A stretch of DNA of 64,000 bases from Paenibacillus montaniterrae (GCF_018403185.1 NZ_BOSE01000007.1:124001-188000), one strand, 5' to 3'; shown: positions 35,882-45,147, numbered from the stretch's first letter. The notes: generated by a model not told the origin, from the sequence alone. A program made the numbers and translations.

Positions 35882-36562
35882 TTAATAATCTGTTGCAGCT
35901 GCTTCTGCCTTGTCTACTATAGCTATGCCAGCGCTTGCTCCAATTCGGCTGGCGCCTGCTTCAACCATAGCAATTGCAGTTGCATAATCTCGAATTCCGC
36001 CGGACGCTTTGACGCCGATATGCTCACCAACCGTACGGCGCATTAATTGAATATGCTCGGCAGTAGCTCCGCCACTGCTAAAGCCAGTAGATGTTTTTAC
36101 ATAATGTGCGCCAGCTTCAACAGCCAGCTTGCATGCTTCAACAATCTCCTCGTCAGTCAGCAGGCAGGTTTCCAGTATGACCTTAACGATTGCTCGATTG
36201 GCAGCAGCAGCGACGACTGCTTCAATATCCGATTTGACTGCACTTAAAAACCTACTTTTTAAGTAACCGATATTGAGCACCATGTCGATCTCTGTAGCTC
36301 CATCGTGAATCGCTTGCTTCGTCTCCAACGCCTTTATCGCGCTGGAAGAAGCCCCTAACGGAAAGCCAATGACTGTCGTAACGCCTACCCGATCCGCATC
36401 CTTGAGCTGTTCAGCAGCCAGCTTGACCCAGCAAGGATTTACGCACACTGTTGCAAATTGGTACTGAGCCGCTTCAGCGCAAAGCTGAATGATTTCCTGC
36501 TCAGTTGCCCCAGCCTTAAGTAAAGTGTGGTCTATCATTGCAGCTAATTCATTACGATTCAT
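35882..36562 (-). CDS. deoC: Deoxyribose-phosphate aldolase
   Basis: Splits 2-deoxyribose 5-phosphate into glyceraldehyde 3-phosphate and acetaldehyde in deoxynucleoside breakdown. 226 residues, normal for the family. Catalytic lysines lie in the conserved motifs: the Schiff-base Lys in YVKTSTGFSSGGAT and the proton-relay Lys in GVKASGGIRD; MIDHTLLK near the N-terminus is also typical. ATG 36562 has GAGGAA nine bases upstream. The frame stays open upstream to 36793 through a type-1 repeat, but that extension is repeat sequence without a ribosome site and is not counted. It is monocistronic with its own terminator; no other deo genes are adjacent. Confidence 0.96.
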   Translation of the reverse strand: MNRNELAAMIDHTLLKAGATEQEIIQLCAEAAQYQFATVCVNPCWVKLAAEQLKDADRVGVTTVIGFPLGASSSAIKALETKQAIHDGATEIDMVLNIGYLKSRFLSAVKSDIEAVVAAAANRAIVKVILETCLLTDEEIVEACKLAVEAGAHYVKTSTGFSSGGATAEHIQLMRRTVGEHIGVKASGGIRDYATAIAMVEAGASRIGASAGIAIVDKAEAAATDY

Positions 36563-36616
36563 GCACTTTCTTCCTCTCTTGTTTCTTAGTACTATTGTAC
36601 AGTTAATCACCTTTGA

Positions 36617-36874
36617 GAGGAAGTTCAAAAAGCAGGGCTTTGATGACGATGCAATGCTTCGCTGGTTAGTCGACGGCGAATATGGCGCGCTAGCGAAAAC
36701 TCCGGTGCTCACGTAGCTTTTGCCTACGCTGCGCTCCTCGTTTTCTACTAGCACGCCATCTTCTTGGTCCTGAAAGCCCTGCTTTTTGAACACTTATTTG
36801 AAGCGGAAGTTCTAAAAGCAGAACTTTGATGACGTTGTGTCGCTTCGCTGATTAGTCGACGGCGAATATGGCGC
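36617..36874 (+). repeat. Type-1 palindromic element: one full copy and one left half
   Basis: Full copy 36617-36794 (arms ATGGCGCGCTAG with CTAGCACGCCAT, GAAAAC with GTTTTC) and a left-half fragment 36803-36874 that stops at the middle of the hairpin. They lie upstream of deoC and downstream of ddh. Confidence 0.9.
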
Positions 36875-36973
36875 CTCGTAGTTTAACTTCTATATTAGAT
36901 TAGGTAAGGAGGTTATCTTTGCGTTGGGAATGCAAATTTCTATACACAAAACACAAATCGACTGTAAAAGCAT

Positions 36974-37001
36974 GGTCATGATAACCCTGCGTATCATGAC
37001 C
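36974..37001 (-). terminator. Hairpin after ddh, possible weak terminator
   Basis: A perfect 10-bp stem, GGTCATGATA (36974-36983) with TATCATGACC (36992-37001), about 60 bases after the ddh stop. A TTTT occurs a few bases after the stem on the minus strand. Apart from this and the repeat, nothing is seen between 36875 and 37060. Confidence 0.4.
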
Positions 37002-37060
37002 TGCTTGAAGAAACTAAATGGTTGCCGATCGTTTTCGAGTAGCTTCGATTACGATTTTGC

Positions 37061-38038
37061 CTATAGCAATTCTTTGCGTAATTCTGCAGCTGATTTAGGA
37101 GACAGGTATCCAAGCGGAATATCGAAAACAGTTTTCGCTCCTACTTGACCTTCCTTATACAGCTTGTAAGCAGCGCGCGCATAGGCAACTAGAACGCTGG
37201 ACGTAAACTCCGGGTTGCTGTCCAGCTTCAAGCCAAACTCCATAATTTGCGTAGAGTCTGTGCCTGTTTTACCGCTTCTAAGCACAAGGCCACCATGTGG
37301 CATTGCGGAATGATTTTGCTTAAGCTCTTCTTCAGAGATGAAATGAACAACTGTATCGTAGTCTGCAAAATAGTTTGGCATCGACACGATTTCATCACGA
37401 ATTTTCGCTTGATCAGCGCCTTCCTCGGCTACGACATAGCATTCACGCAAATGCTTTTCACGAGTCGTAAACTCTGGATTTTCGCCATTGCGAACCTTTT
37501 GCACAGCAGTTTCTACAGGAATTGTATACTGCACGCCATGCTTAACACCCGCTACGCGACGAATCGCATCAGAGTGTCCTTGGCTTACGCCTTTGCCCCA
37601 AAATGTGTAGCCATTGCCTTCAGGAAGAATCGATTCAAACAACAATCTGTTCATCGAGAACAAACCTGGATCCCAGCCTGTTGAAATGACAGCCAGCTTG
37701 CCGCTTTCTACTGCAGCACCGTTCACTGCATCAAAATATTCAGGAATACGTGCATGCGTATCAAAGCTGTCGACTACGTTAAACATTTTTGCAAATTGTG
37801 GGCCTTGCTCTGGCAAATCTGTCGCAGAACCACCGCACAAGATCATTACATCAATATCATTTACGAAATTTGCTGCTTCCTCAATCGAATATGCTTTTGT
37901 GCTCGAAGAGATGGTTGCAGGGTCTCTGCGAGTGAAAATTGCATCCAACTGCATATCCGGATTTTGCGCGATGGCTAATTCAACACCACGACCTAAGTTG
38001 CCGTATCCTACGATTCCAACGCGAATCCGATTTGTCAT
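37061..38038 (-). CDS. ddh: meso-Diaminopimelate D-dehydrogenase
   Basis: NADP-dependent enzyme that reductively aminates tetrahydrodipicolinate to meso-diaminopimelate in one step, bypassing the succinylase or acetylase route to lysine and peptidoglycan. 325 residues, the family size. The N-terminal Rossmann motif is VGIVGYGNLGRGVE; family motifs DSFDTHARIPEYFD and ISTGWDPGLFSMNRLL and the substrate-side MPHGGLVLRSG are all present. GGTGAG lies upstream of ATG 38038. The gene starts 38 bases after the glutamate dehydrogenase stop on the same strand, so the two ammonia-assimilating reductases are probably co-transcribed. Confidence 0.95.
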   Translation of the reverse strand: MTNRIRVGIVGYGNLGRGVELAIAQNPDMQLDAIFTRRDPATISSSTKAYSIEEAANFVNDIDVMILCGGSATDLPEQGPQFAKMFNVVDSFDTHARIPEYFDAVNGAAVESGKLAVISTGWDPGLFSMNRLLFESILPEGNGYTFWGKGVSQGHSDAIRRVAGVKHGVQYTIPVETAVQKVRNGENPEFTTREKHLRECYVVAEEGADQAKIRDEIVSMPNYFADYDTVVHFISEEELKQNHSAMPHGGLVLRSGKTGTDSTQIMEFGLKLDSNPEFTSSVLVAYARAAYKLYKEGQVGAKTVFDIPLGYLSPKSAAELRKELL

Positions 38039-38076
38039 GCTGATAACTCACCTTTCCTCTTGTGTATTCTAAAATC

Positions 38077-39336
38077 TTAAACCCAGCCTCTAGCTTCCAT
38101 AGCAGCAGAGATGCGTTTAATGGCAATCATGTACGCAGCCTTACGAAGGTTTACATTGTATTCTTTCGCAAGATCACGGACAGCCTTATATGAGTTAATC
38201 ATATTTACTTCTAGTTTTTCAAGTACTTCTTGCTCACTCCAGTAATAGTTCATCAAATTTTGAACCCATTCGAAGTAAGAAACAGTAACGCCACCAGCGT
38301 TAGCAAGTACGTCAGGAATAACTACGATGCCTTTTTCCGTTAGTACACGATCAGCTTCAGGAGTAGTAGGGCCGTTAGCTGCTTCAGCAACGATTGCAGC
38401 TTTGATTGCACTTGCGTTTGCAGCAGTGATCACATTTTCAAGCGCTGCAGGTACAAGAACTGTTACATCAAGCTCAAGCAATTTTTCGTTGCTAATGTGG
38501 TATTGCTCGCCGTAATCAAGAATGGAAGCATTGTCTTTAAGCTCTCCAACTTTCGCAAGATCTAATCCGTTTGGATCATAAATGCCGCCTTTAGAGTCAG
38601 ACACTGCAACAACTTTGCAGCCAGCTTCTTCAAGCAAACGAGCAGCAATGCGTCCAGCGTTACCAAAGCCTTGAATCGCTACAGTAGCTTCAGCTGGAGT
38701 TTTGCCCATATCCTCAAGCGCTGCAAGGATTGTGTATACACAGCCTTGAGCTGTTGCTTCGTTACGACCTTTAGAGCCGCCAAGAATAATCGGTTTACCA
38801 GTAATTACACCTGGAGAGTTTACGCCAGCAAGCTTGCTGTACGTATCCATCATCCAGCCCATTGTTTGAGCGTTAGTGTATACGTCTGGAGCAGGAATGT
38901 CTTTTTGCGGACCAACGAAAGAAGCAATTGCTTCCATGAAGCCGCGGCTAATTCTTTCCAATTCGCCTTTGCTGTGCTCACGCGGGTTACAAATAACTCC
39001 GCCTTTACCACCGCCATAAGGAAGACCAACTACACCGCACTTAAAGCTCATCCACATGGACAACGCTTTTACTTCATCCAAAGTTACATCCGGATGGAAA
39101 CGAATTCCGCCTTTAGTAGGACCGATCGCATCGTTGTGCTGAGAACGATAGCCTTCAAACACACGTACAGAACCGTCATCCATTTTTACCGGGAAGTTGA
39201 CTGTAAGCACTCGCATTGGGCGCTTCAACACATTTGTAATATGCTCTGGCAAGTTTAATAGCGCTGCTGCTGCATCAACCTGTTGTTGTGCAATCTCATA
39301 AGGATTTAGAGTTTCTTGAATAACTGATACCGTCAT
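38077..39336 (-). CDS. gudB: Glutamate dehydrogenase (GudB/RocG type)
   Basis: Interconverts glutamate and 2-oxoglutarate plus ammonia. 419 residues, as in Bacillus GudB/RocG. The catalytic region reads MSFKCGVVGLPYGGGKGGVI, with the lysine-rich glycine loop, followed by PAPDVYTNAQTMGWMMD; the nucleotide-binding domain has AIQGFGNAGRIAARLL. Start choice: ATG 39336, ten bases after AAGGG; the in-frame GTG at 39354 has no ribosome site. It heads a two-gene unit with ddh, placing glutamate or ammonia metabolism next to diaminopimelate synthesis. The gudB symbol is by similarity; rocG cannot be excluded. Confidence 0.93.
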   Translation of the reverse strand: MTVSVIQETLNPYEIAQQQVDAAAALLNLPEHITNVLKRPMRVLTVNFPVKMDDGSVRVFEGYRSQHNDAIGPTKGGIRFHPDVTLDEVKALSMWMSFKCGVVGLPYGGGKGGVICNPREHSKGELERISRGFMEAIASFVGPQKDIPAPDVYTNAQTMGWMMDTYSKLAGVNSPGVITGKPIILGGSKGRNEATAQGCVYTILAALEDMGKTPAEATVAIQGFGNAGRIAARLLEEAGCKVVAVSDSKGGIYDPNGLDLAKVGELKDNASILDYGEQYHISNEKLLELDVTVLVPAALENVITAANASAIKAAIVAEAANGPTTPEADRVLTEKGIVVIPDVLANAGGVTVSYFEWVQNLMNYYWSEQEVLEKLEVNMINSYKAVRDLAKEYNVNLRKAAYMIAIKRISAAMEARGWV

Positions 39337-39803
39337 TTTTAATCTGCCCTTCACTTTAGAATTCGATCACCTGATCGTGTCGTTATTTACAGCATACTGC
39401 TAATTTTGTATTTTGGGAAGAATTTTGTGTGCATTTAGTGCAAACTTTTTTTCGAATTTTACATTGTCATTTTATATAACATTATTAAGTTAGATATGAT
39501 TATATTTGCGAATAGGTTATTTTACATACAGGAAAATAATTGATTATATTTCCGTATTCTTCATCTGTTTTGTGCAGTTTCACAAATTTCGTGGCAGTTT
39601 ATTTTAATTTCCCTTCTTCATTATGTGATGTTTACACAAAAAACATATTGATCCAGACAAAACCTATCCCTCTATCGCATACAAATCGCATCGTTTTATC
39701 TCATGTTCAGATTAAAAAGTTCACAATTCGTTCACATTTATAACAGTTAAAATATCAGTATGCAAAAAGTGCAAACAGCTCATAAAATAAATTTTAACCG
39801 TAA
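39337..39803. other. AT-rich region upstream of gudB, no gene seen
   Basis: Upstream of the gudB-ddh unit. It is AT-rich with several TTTTACAT-like and TTCACA stretches, but I see no coding frame with a ribosome site and no confident promoter. A short dyad CGATCAGGTGATCG lies just upstream of the gudB start. Confidence 0.4.
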
Positions 39804-39852
39804 TAAAAAACACTTATCCGCGTAATTTCATCATTACACAGACAAGTGTTTT
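39804..39852 (-). terminator. Terminator, probably of the pot operon
   Basis: AAAACACTT (39807-39815) pairs with AAGTGTTTT (39844-39852), with an inner GTAAT/ATTAC stem and T6 on the minus strand. Transcripts from potD would pass about 700 bases of repeats before reaching it. Confidence 0.7.
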
Positions 39853-39873
39853 AAACTGAATTTGCACTATTCT

Positions 39874-40210
39874 ACAGCGCTCCGGAGCAATGCATCCTTC
39901 AGTCGCTTTTTAAATCGTAATGCTCTTATTTGAATTTTTAAGGTGGCATTACGATGTTAAAGGCGACTCTCTTCGTTTTCCGGATGCTTTGCTCCTCCGC
40001 TGGGGCCCTCTTTACTGCTGAGTACGCTACGAAGCAATTGTAGCTTCTTCATAGCAGAGCTTTTTGAATGCCCTTTTTCAGCGCTGCGGAGCAATGCATC
40101 CTTCAGTCGCTTTTTAAATCGTAATGCTCTCTTATTTGAATTCTTAAGGGATGCATTACGATGTTAAAGGCGACTCTCTTCGTTTTCCGGATGCTTTGCT
40201 CCTCCGCTGG
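39874..40210 (+). repeat. Two type-2 palindromic elements
   Basis: Copies 39874-40003 and 40079-40210 in the same orientation. Each runs from CAGCGCTnCGGAGCAATGCA through AAATCGTAATGCTC, a short loop and GCATTACGATGTTAAAGGCG to GGATGCTTTGCTCCTCCGCT. The arms pair imperfectly. The 75 bases between them hold an AGTACGCTACGAAGC stretch and a GCTCTGC-type short palindrome. Confidence 0.88.
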
Positions 40211-40227
40211 AGCTTTTTTAAGGGCAA

Positions 40228-40565
40228 AACCAAGAAGCTTGGACGCTAGTAGAAAACGAGGAGCGCTAGCCGCGGCAAAAAGCTACGTGAGCACCGCAGT
40301 TTTCGGTAGCGCTCAATATACGACGTCGAATTAACCTCAAAGCGTTACTTCGAAATCAAAGTCCAGCTTTTAGAACTTCCACTTCCAATAGAAGTTTAAA
40401 AATTGGGCTTTCAGGACCAAGAAGCTTGGACGCTAGTAGAAAACGAGGAGCGCAGCGTAGGCAAAGCTACGTGAGCACCGCAGTTTTCGCTAGCGTTCAA
40501 GATTCGACGCCGACTACGCTGCAACGCATCACATCGTCATCAAAGTCCAATTTTTAAACTACCTC
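40228..40565 (-). repeat. Two type-1 palindromic elements, one mosaic and end-truncated
   Basis: Copy 40228-40380 lacks its outer end where the type-2 element joins it, and its two arms come from different variants (a CTTGGACGCTAG arm faces a TAGCGCTCAATAT arm). Copy 40388-40565 is complete, with CTTGGACGCTAG facing CTAGCGTTCAAG, and its last bases overlap the potD stop codon (40567-40565). Confidence 0.9.
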
Positions 40566-41638
40566 TACTTGCGGTGCATTTTAAATTCTAGAAACAAATC
40601 ATTATAATGCGACAACATCCTGCGTCCCAGGTTCTCATAGACCTCTAAGCGCGAGGTAAGCTCCTCGTCCGGGTAGAAGCGTTCGTCTCCTGAAATTTCT
40701 TCATCCAGCAGCTCCAAAGCCGCTGCATTAGGCGTTGAATAGCCTACGTATTCCGTATTTTGTGCCGCGATCTCCGGATCAAGCATAAAATTAATAAATT
40801 GATGCGCCCCTTCTACGTTCCTTGCAGTCGCCGGTATGACCATATTGTCGAACCACAGGTTAGAGCCTTCTTCAGGCACAACATAGTCAAGCGCTTCATT
40901 TTCCCACATTATTTCAGCAGCGTCGCCTGACCATACTAAAGCCGCTGCTGCTTCCTCGCCTGCCATCAGCATTTTGATCTCGTCGCCAACAATCGCTTTT
41001 ACATTTGGCGTAAGTGTGGACAGCTTGTCAACCGCCTGCTGCAAATGCTCCTCGTTCGTATCGTTCAATGAGTAGCCCAGTGAGTTTAAGCCCATGCCAA
41101 TGACTTCACGAGCGCCGTCAAGCAGCAAAATATTATTTTTCAGCTGCTCATCCCAAAGATCGTTCCAGCTATTGAACGTTAGATCTCCAACATGGTCTGG
41201 ATGAAATACGATGCCGACTGTTCCCCAAAAATACGGAATCGAGTATTGATTTCCTTTATCGAAGGAAAGATCTAAAAAGCTCTCGTCAATGTATTGCAAA
41301 TTTGGAATTTTGCTATGATCGATAGGCAGCAGCAAATTGTCCTCCTTCATTTTTTCAATCGCATATTCAGAAGGAACACTAATATCAAACGTTGTGCCGC
41401 CTTGCTTGATCTTGGTCATCATTGCCTCATTGGAATCGAAGGTTTGATAAATGACCTTAATCCCCGTCTCCTCTTCAAAACGGGTAATAAGCTCTGGATC
41501 GATATAATCGCCCCAGTTATAAATCGTAAGCGTGTTGTCGCCTGCGTAGCCTGCGCTTTTGTTTAATGTATTCACAAGATAGATCAAAGCAAAGCTGGCG
41601 ATAAAAACAAGTAAAAAGGTTCTTATTAGCTGCTTCAT
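40565..41638 (-). CDS. potD: Spermidine/putrescine ABC transporter substrate-binding protein
   Basis: Extracellular receptor that delivers polyamines to the PotABC transporter. 357 residues. After the N-terminal hydrophobic segment come LTIYNWGDYIDPELITRFEE and the family features FDISVPSEYAIEKM, GTVGIVFHPDHVGD and ALVWSGDAAEIMWEN. Unlike most Gram-positive PotD proteins there is no cysteine at the end of the N-terminal segment (MKQLIRTFLLVFIASFALIY), so it is probably held by an uncleaved helix or released. The start overlaps the potC stop by 4 bases. The stop codon lies at the edge of a type-1 repeat. Confidence 0.93.
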   Translation of the reverse strand: MKQLIRTFLLVFIASFALIYLVNTLNKSAGYAGDNTLTIYNWGDYIDPELITRFEEETGIKVIYQTFDSNEAMMTKIKQGGTTFDISVPSEYAIEKMKEDNLLLPIDHSKIPNLQYIDESFLDLSFDKGNQYSIPYFWGTVGIVFHPDHVGDLTFNSWNDLWDEQLKNNILLLDGAREVIGMGLNSLGYSLNDTNEEHLQQAVDKLSTLTPNVKAIVGDEIKMLMAGEEAAAALVWSGDAAEIMWENEALDYVVPEEGSNLWFDNMVIPATARNVEGAHQFINFMLDPEIAAQNTEYVGYSTPNAAALELLDEEISGDERFYPDEELTSRLEVYENLGRRMLSHYNDLFLEFKMHRK

Positions 41639-42438
41639 TCGCTCACCACCCCATTTGCAGGTCGTTGGTTGCGGCGTTCAATATAGTAGTAGCCGATTAC
41701 GAGTACAATCGTAAACAGGAAGATCAGCGTCGATAATGCATTGATTGACAGCGAGACGCCCTGGCGTGCTCGAGAGTAAATTTCTACTGCTAATGTCGAG
41801 TAGCCATTGCCGGTTACGAAAAATGTTACCGCAAAATCGTCCAGTGAATACGTTAACGCCATAAAAAATCCAGCATAAATGCCGGGCTTAATATATGGCA
41901 AAATAACGCGGGAAATGACCTGCCAGGAGCTTGCGCCAAGGTCGCGCGCCGCATCGAACAAGCTGATGTTCATTTCCTGCAGCTTCGGCAGCACCATAAC
42001 AACTACGATCGGAATGCTGAACGCGATATGCGACAGCAGCACCGATGTAAAGCCGAGCTGTATGCCAATAATCGTAAACAAAATCAGGAACGACGCGCCA
42101 ATAATAACGTCCGGGCTGACGATCAGCACATTGTTAAGCGTCAGCAGCGTCGCCTTCGACTTGACTCTTAAGAAATGAAGCGAAATAGCGCCAAACACGC
42201 CAATAATTGTAGCTATTGCCGCAGACAGCAGCGCGATAATAAATGTGTTCAGCACAATAATGAGCAAACGTGTATCCTGCATCACCTCTGCATAATGCTC
42301 AAGCGTAAAACCGTCAAAGCCCTGCATCGTTCCGCCGCTGTTGAAGGAATAGACCGTCAAGTAAACAATTGGCGCGTACAGTACAATAAATACGAAAATC
42401 AGATACAGGTTGGAGAGCTTGAATTTACCGTTTGACAA
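41635..42438 (-). CDS. potC: Spermidine/putrescine ABC transporter permease PotC
   Basis: Inner-membrane permease of the polyamine importer, 267 residues with six predicted helices. The cytoplasmic coupling loop that contacts the ATPase is EMNISLFDAARDLGASSWQV, the EAA-type motif of this family. It overlaps potB by 14 bases upstream and potD by 4 bases downstream, so translation of the three is coupled. Confidence 0.94.
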   Translation of the reverse strand: MSNGKFKLSNLYLIFVFIVLYAPIVYLTVYSFNSGGTMQGFDGFTLEHYAEVMQDTRLLIIVLNTFIIALLSAAIATIIGVFGAISLHFLRVKSKATLLTLNNVLIVSPDVIIGASFLILFTIIGIQLGFTSVLLSHIAFSIPIVVVMVLPKLQEMNISLFDAARDLGASSWQVISRVILPYIKPGIYAGFFMALTYSLDDFAVTFFVTGNGYSTLAVEIYSRARQGVSLSINALSTLIFLFTIVLVIGYYYIERRNQRPANGVVSE

Positions 42439-43240
42439 GATCGAGCCCCCGCTTTCTTAAGCCCATCAGCACCATGACCAGAGCCATAATAATAATGAGG
42501 AACACAGCAATGGTCGCACCCATGCCCCAGTCCTCAGTTACAAGAAAATGCTGCTCAATCGCTGTTCCAAGCGTAATTACGCGATTGCCCGCGATTAGTC
42601 GGGTAAGCATAAACAGCGACAGCGATGGAATAAAGACCGCGATGCAGCCAGCCTTTACACCGTCCAGCGTAAGTGGAAAGATCACCTTGCGGAAGGTTAC
42701 CCATGATGATGCTCCCAAATCTCTTGCTGCGTAAATGAGCGACGGATTTAACTTCTCTATCGCGTTGTAAATCGGTAAAATCATAAACGGAATAAAAATA
42801 TAAACCGATACAAAAACAAAGCTGAAATCCGTAAATAAAATTTGCCGATTGCCGATGCCAATCGCTTCAAACAAGGCGTTTACGACGCCGTAGGTGCCAA
42901 AAATCCCGATAAATGCATATGCCTTTAACAGCAAATTCACCCAGCTTGGCACAATGATAAGCAGCAGCCACAGCGCTTTATGCTTCGTTTTCGTCAGCAG
43001 GTACGCGGTTGGGTACGCAACGGCCAGCGAGAAAAACGTAATGAGCAGCGCATACCAAAAAGAACTGAGCGTCATTTTCATATATGTAGCTGTAAAAAAC
43101 TTCTCATAGTTGGCAAATGTAAATTGTCCCTCTACGTTAAAAAACGAATAGTATACGATAAGCACGATTGGCGCGACAACAAACAGCACCATCCAAACCA
43201 AATATGGGATTAAGTAAATCGTGCGCGTTCTAGCTTCCAT
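42425..43240 (-). CDS. potB: Spermidine/putrescine ABC transporter permease PotB
   Basis: Second permease of the polyamine importer, 271 residues, six predicted helices. The EAA-type coupling loop reads LNPSLIYAARDLGASSWVTF. It begins 25 bases after the potA stop and overlaps potC, giving the standard potABCD order on the minus strand. Confidence 0.94.
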   Translation of the reverse strand: MEARTRTIYLIPYLVWMVLFVVAPIVLIVYYSFFNVEGQFTFANYEKFFTATYMKMTLSSFWYALLITFFSLAVAYPTAYLLTKTKHKALWLLLIIVPSWVNLLLKAYAFIGIFGTYGVVNALFEAIGIGNRQILFTDFSFVFVSVYIFIPFMILPIYNAIEKLNPSLIYAARDLGASSWVTFRKVIFPLTLDGVKAGCIAVFIPSLSLFMLTRLIAGNRVITLGTAIEQHFLVTEDWGMGATIAVFLIIIMALVMVLMGLRKRGLDLVKR

Positions 43241-43265
43241 GTTTCATCTCCCCGCTCCAGCCTCG

Positions 43266-44372
43266 CTAACCTTCAGTCGAAGCCTCTTCATAAGATTCCA
43301 AACGTTTGTCGAACTCTTCCTCAGTCTCACCCAGCCGCATAACATGAATGGCTTCCGGCTCAAAGGTTAAGCCGATCCGTTCGCCAACTTTAGCGCTGCG
43401 CGTGCTATGTACAAGCCATTCGTTATTATTGTCGTCATAGCAGCAAATTTCATAATGAACGCCGCGGAACAACTGGGAATCGACACGAGCCTGCAAACTG
43501 CCAGCCTCCGCGCTCACCATTTCAATATCCTCTGGACGAATGACAATATCGACAATTTCGTTCGGGTTCAAGCCTTTATCCACGCATTCAAAGACATGCC
43601 CGGAAATTTCCACTTCAAAATCTTTAATCATTTTGCCTTTAATAATGTTCGATTCCCCAATGAAATCAGCAACGAAGCGATTAATAGGTTCATCATATAT
43701 GTCGATTGGCGTGCCCGATTGCTGGATAACGCCTTCGTTCAATACAAAAATTTCGTCAGACATTGCCAGCGCTTCCTCTTGGTCATGGGTGACAAATATA
43801 AAGGTAATGCCAAGTCGGCGCTGCAGCTCGCGCAGCTCGTACTGCATTTCTGTACGCAGCTTCAAATCAAGCGCAGAAAGCGGCTCATCCAGCAGCAAAA
43901 TTTCGGGCTCGTTGACGATAGCACGCGCTATTGCGACCCGCTGCCTTTGTCCACCGGACATCTCGTTAATTTCGCGATTCTCGTAGCCGCCCAGATTGAC
44001 AAATTTCAATGCTTCCGACACTTTCTCGCGCACTGTCGCTTCTTTCATCTTTTTGATGCGCAGGCCGAACGCAACATTCTCAAACACATTTAAATGTGGG
44101 AACAACGCATAATCCTGAAACACAGTGTTGACCTGTCTTTCGTTGGCAGGAGTGTTGTTGATGAGCTTGCCATTAAAATAAATTTGTCCCTCTGAAGGTG
44201 TGATAAATCCGGCAATGAGACGCAAAATCGTCGTTTTGCCGCAGCCGGATGGACCGAGCAGGGTATAAAACTTGCCGCGCTCTATTTCAAAGCTGACATT
44301 TTTCAGTACCGCTGGCTCCGCATCACTATAGCGTTTGGACACCCCTTCAAAGCGGATAATCGTTTGATCCAT
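43266..44372 (-). CDS. potA: Spermidine/putrescine ABC transporter ATPase PotA
   Basis: ATP-binding subunit that powers polyamine uptake. 368 residues: ATPase domain with Walker A GPSGCGKTT, Q-loop TVFQDYALFPHL, signature MSGGQRQRVAIARA and Walker B ILLLDEPLSALD, then a C-terminal TOBE domain. Start choice: AAAGGAG is 8 bases from ATG 44372 but only 2 from ATG 44378, so the former is used. A TATAAT at 44411-44406, 34 bases upstream, is the likely -10 of the operon; no good -35 is visible. It is divergent from a small lipoprotein gene. Confidence 0.95.
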   Translation of the reverse strand: MDQTIIRFEGVSKRYSDAEPAVLKNVSFEIERGKFYTLLGPSGCGKTTILRLIAGFITPSEGQIYFNGKLINNTPANERQVNTVFQDYALFPHLNVFENVAFGLRIKKMKEATVREKVSEALKFVNLGGYENREINEMSGGQRQRVAIARAIVNEPEILLLDEPLSALDLKLRTEMQYELRELQRRLGITFIFVTHDQEEALAMSDEIFVLNEGVIQQSGTPIDIYDEPINRFVADFIGESNIIKGKMIKDFEVEISGHVFECVDKGLNPNEIVDIVIRPEDIEMVSAEAGSLQARVDSQLFRGVHYEICCYDDNNNEWLVHSTRSAKVGERIGLTFEPEAIHVMRLGETEEEFDKRLESYEEASTEG

Positions 44373-44645
44373 TCCCATTACTCCTTTATCAATGCAATTA
44401 AGGTGATTATACATGATTAGCGGGAAATTGTGTTTAAATTCGACAATCCTCTTCTTTATCATTATTGCAAATGTGCTTCGATTCAATTCAGCGCTACGCC
44501 CATATCAGCCTATTGACTCGAACATTCCTGCGGAATGGGGTCGTTATAGACTGACATGGACGGAGCTGGAGCAAGGAAAGGCATCGCCCTTTTTGCAACA
44601 TTTTTACTGTTTTTTCGTTATTTTCTAATGAGGGAGGTTTTTGTT

Positions 44646-44996
44646 GTGAAAATGTCTTATGTTGTTTTTTGCTCTGTTTTTCTCCTGACTGTCCTGCTAG
44701 CTGGCTGCTCTGATGCTGGGGAGAGTAGGTTGAATGAATATGCAATTGCAAAAAGGGTTGCCTTTGAAAGTCTTTCTCCTGATGAAAGGAAGTCGATTTT
44801 GCCGTGGAAGGGTGAAACGGTTATGTTTCTTCCCAATTCCAAGGTTCCTGGGTATGTTAAAGCAGATGGTTTATCCTCTGAAGCAAGTATTTATAAGGTT
44901 CAGTTTTTTACGAGCAAGGATGAATTTGTTGGTCCTATTGGGGTGTTCGTTGATGTGTTAAGTGAATCTGTCGTTGGTCGTCAAATTAGGAATTAG
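44646..44996 (+). CDS. Small putative lipoprotein, unknown function
   Basis: A 116-residue product with a signal peptide and lipobox, VVFCSVFLLTVLLAGCSDAG, so it should be lipid-anchored outside the membrane. The mature part of about 95 residues has no recognised family (KVPGYVKADGLSSEASIYKV, GPIGVFVDVLS). The start is GTG 44646, eight bases after GGGAGG; an in-frame ATG at 44652 is less well placed. It is monocistronic and divergent from potA. Confidence 0.78.
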   Translation: MKMSYVVFCSVFLLTVLLAGCSDAGESRLNEYAIAKRVAFESLSPDERKSILPWKGETVMFLPNSKVPGYVKADGLSSEASIYKVQFFTSKDEFVGPIGVFVDVLSESVVGRQIRN

Positions 44997-45059
44997 AGAT
45001 AGACATGCATCGCTCAAAATCGTTTTACAACATGCTGTTTGGTCTTTTATGCCAATAAA

Positions 45060-45105
45060 ACAAGGGAGCTTAAGGTGTTTGTGAACGACCTTAGAGCTCC
45101 ATTGT
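45060..45105. terminator. Bidirectional terminator between the lipoprotein and yhgE
   Basis: ACAAGGGAGCTTAAGGT pairs, with a one-base bulge, with ACCTTAGAGCTCCATTGT. On the minus strand TTTTATT follows. Confidence 0.75.
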
Positions 45106-45147
45106 TTGGTTTCATTTGAGCTTATACATTTACTTCATTATTCCTTG

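Noticed and set aside
36563..36793. 77-residue N-terminal extension of deoC
   Set aside because: The extension is type-1 repeat sequence plus leader. The internal ATG at 36562 has a good ribosome site and gives a normal-length aldolase.
44413..44628. 71-residue open frame between potA and the lipoprotein gene
   Set aside because: It starts inside the potA promoter region, has no ribosome site and resembles no family.
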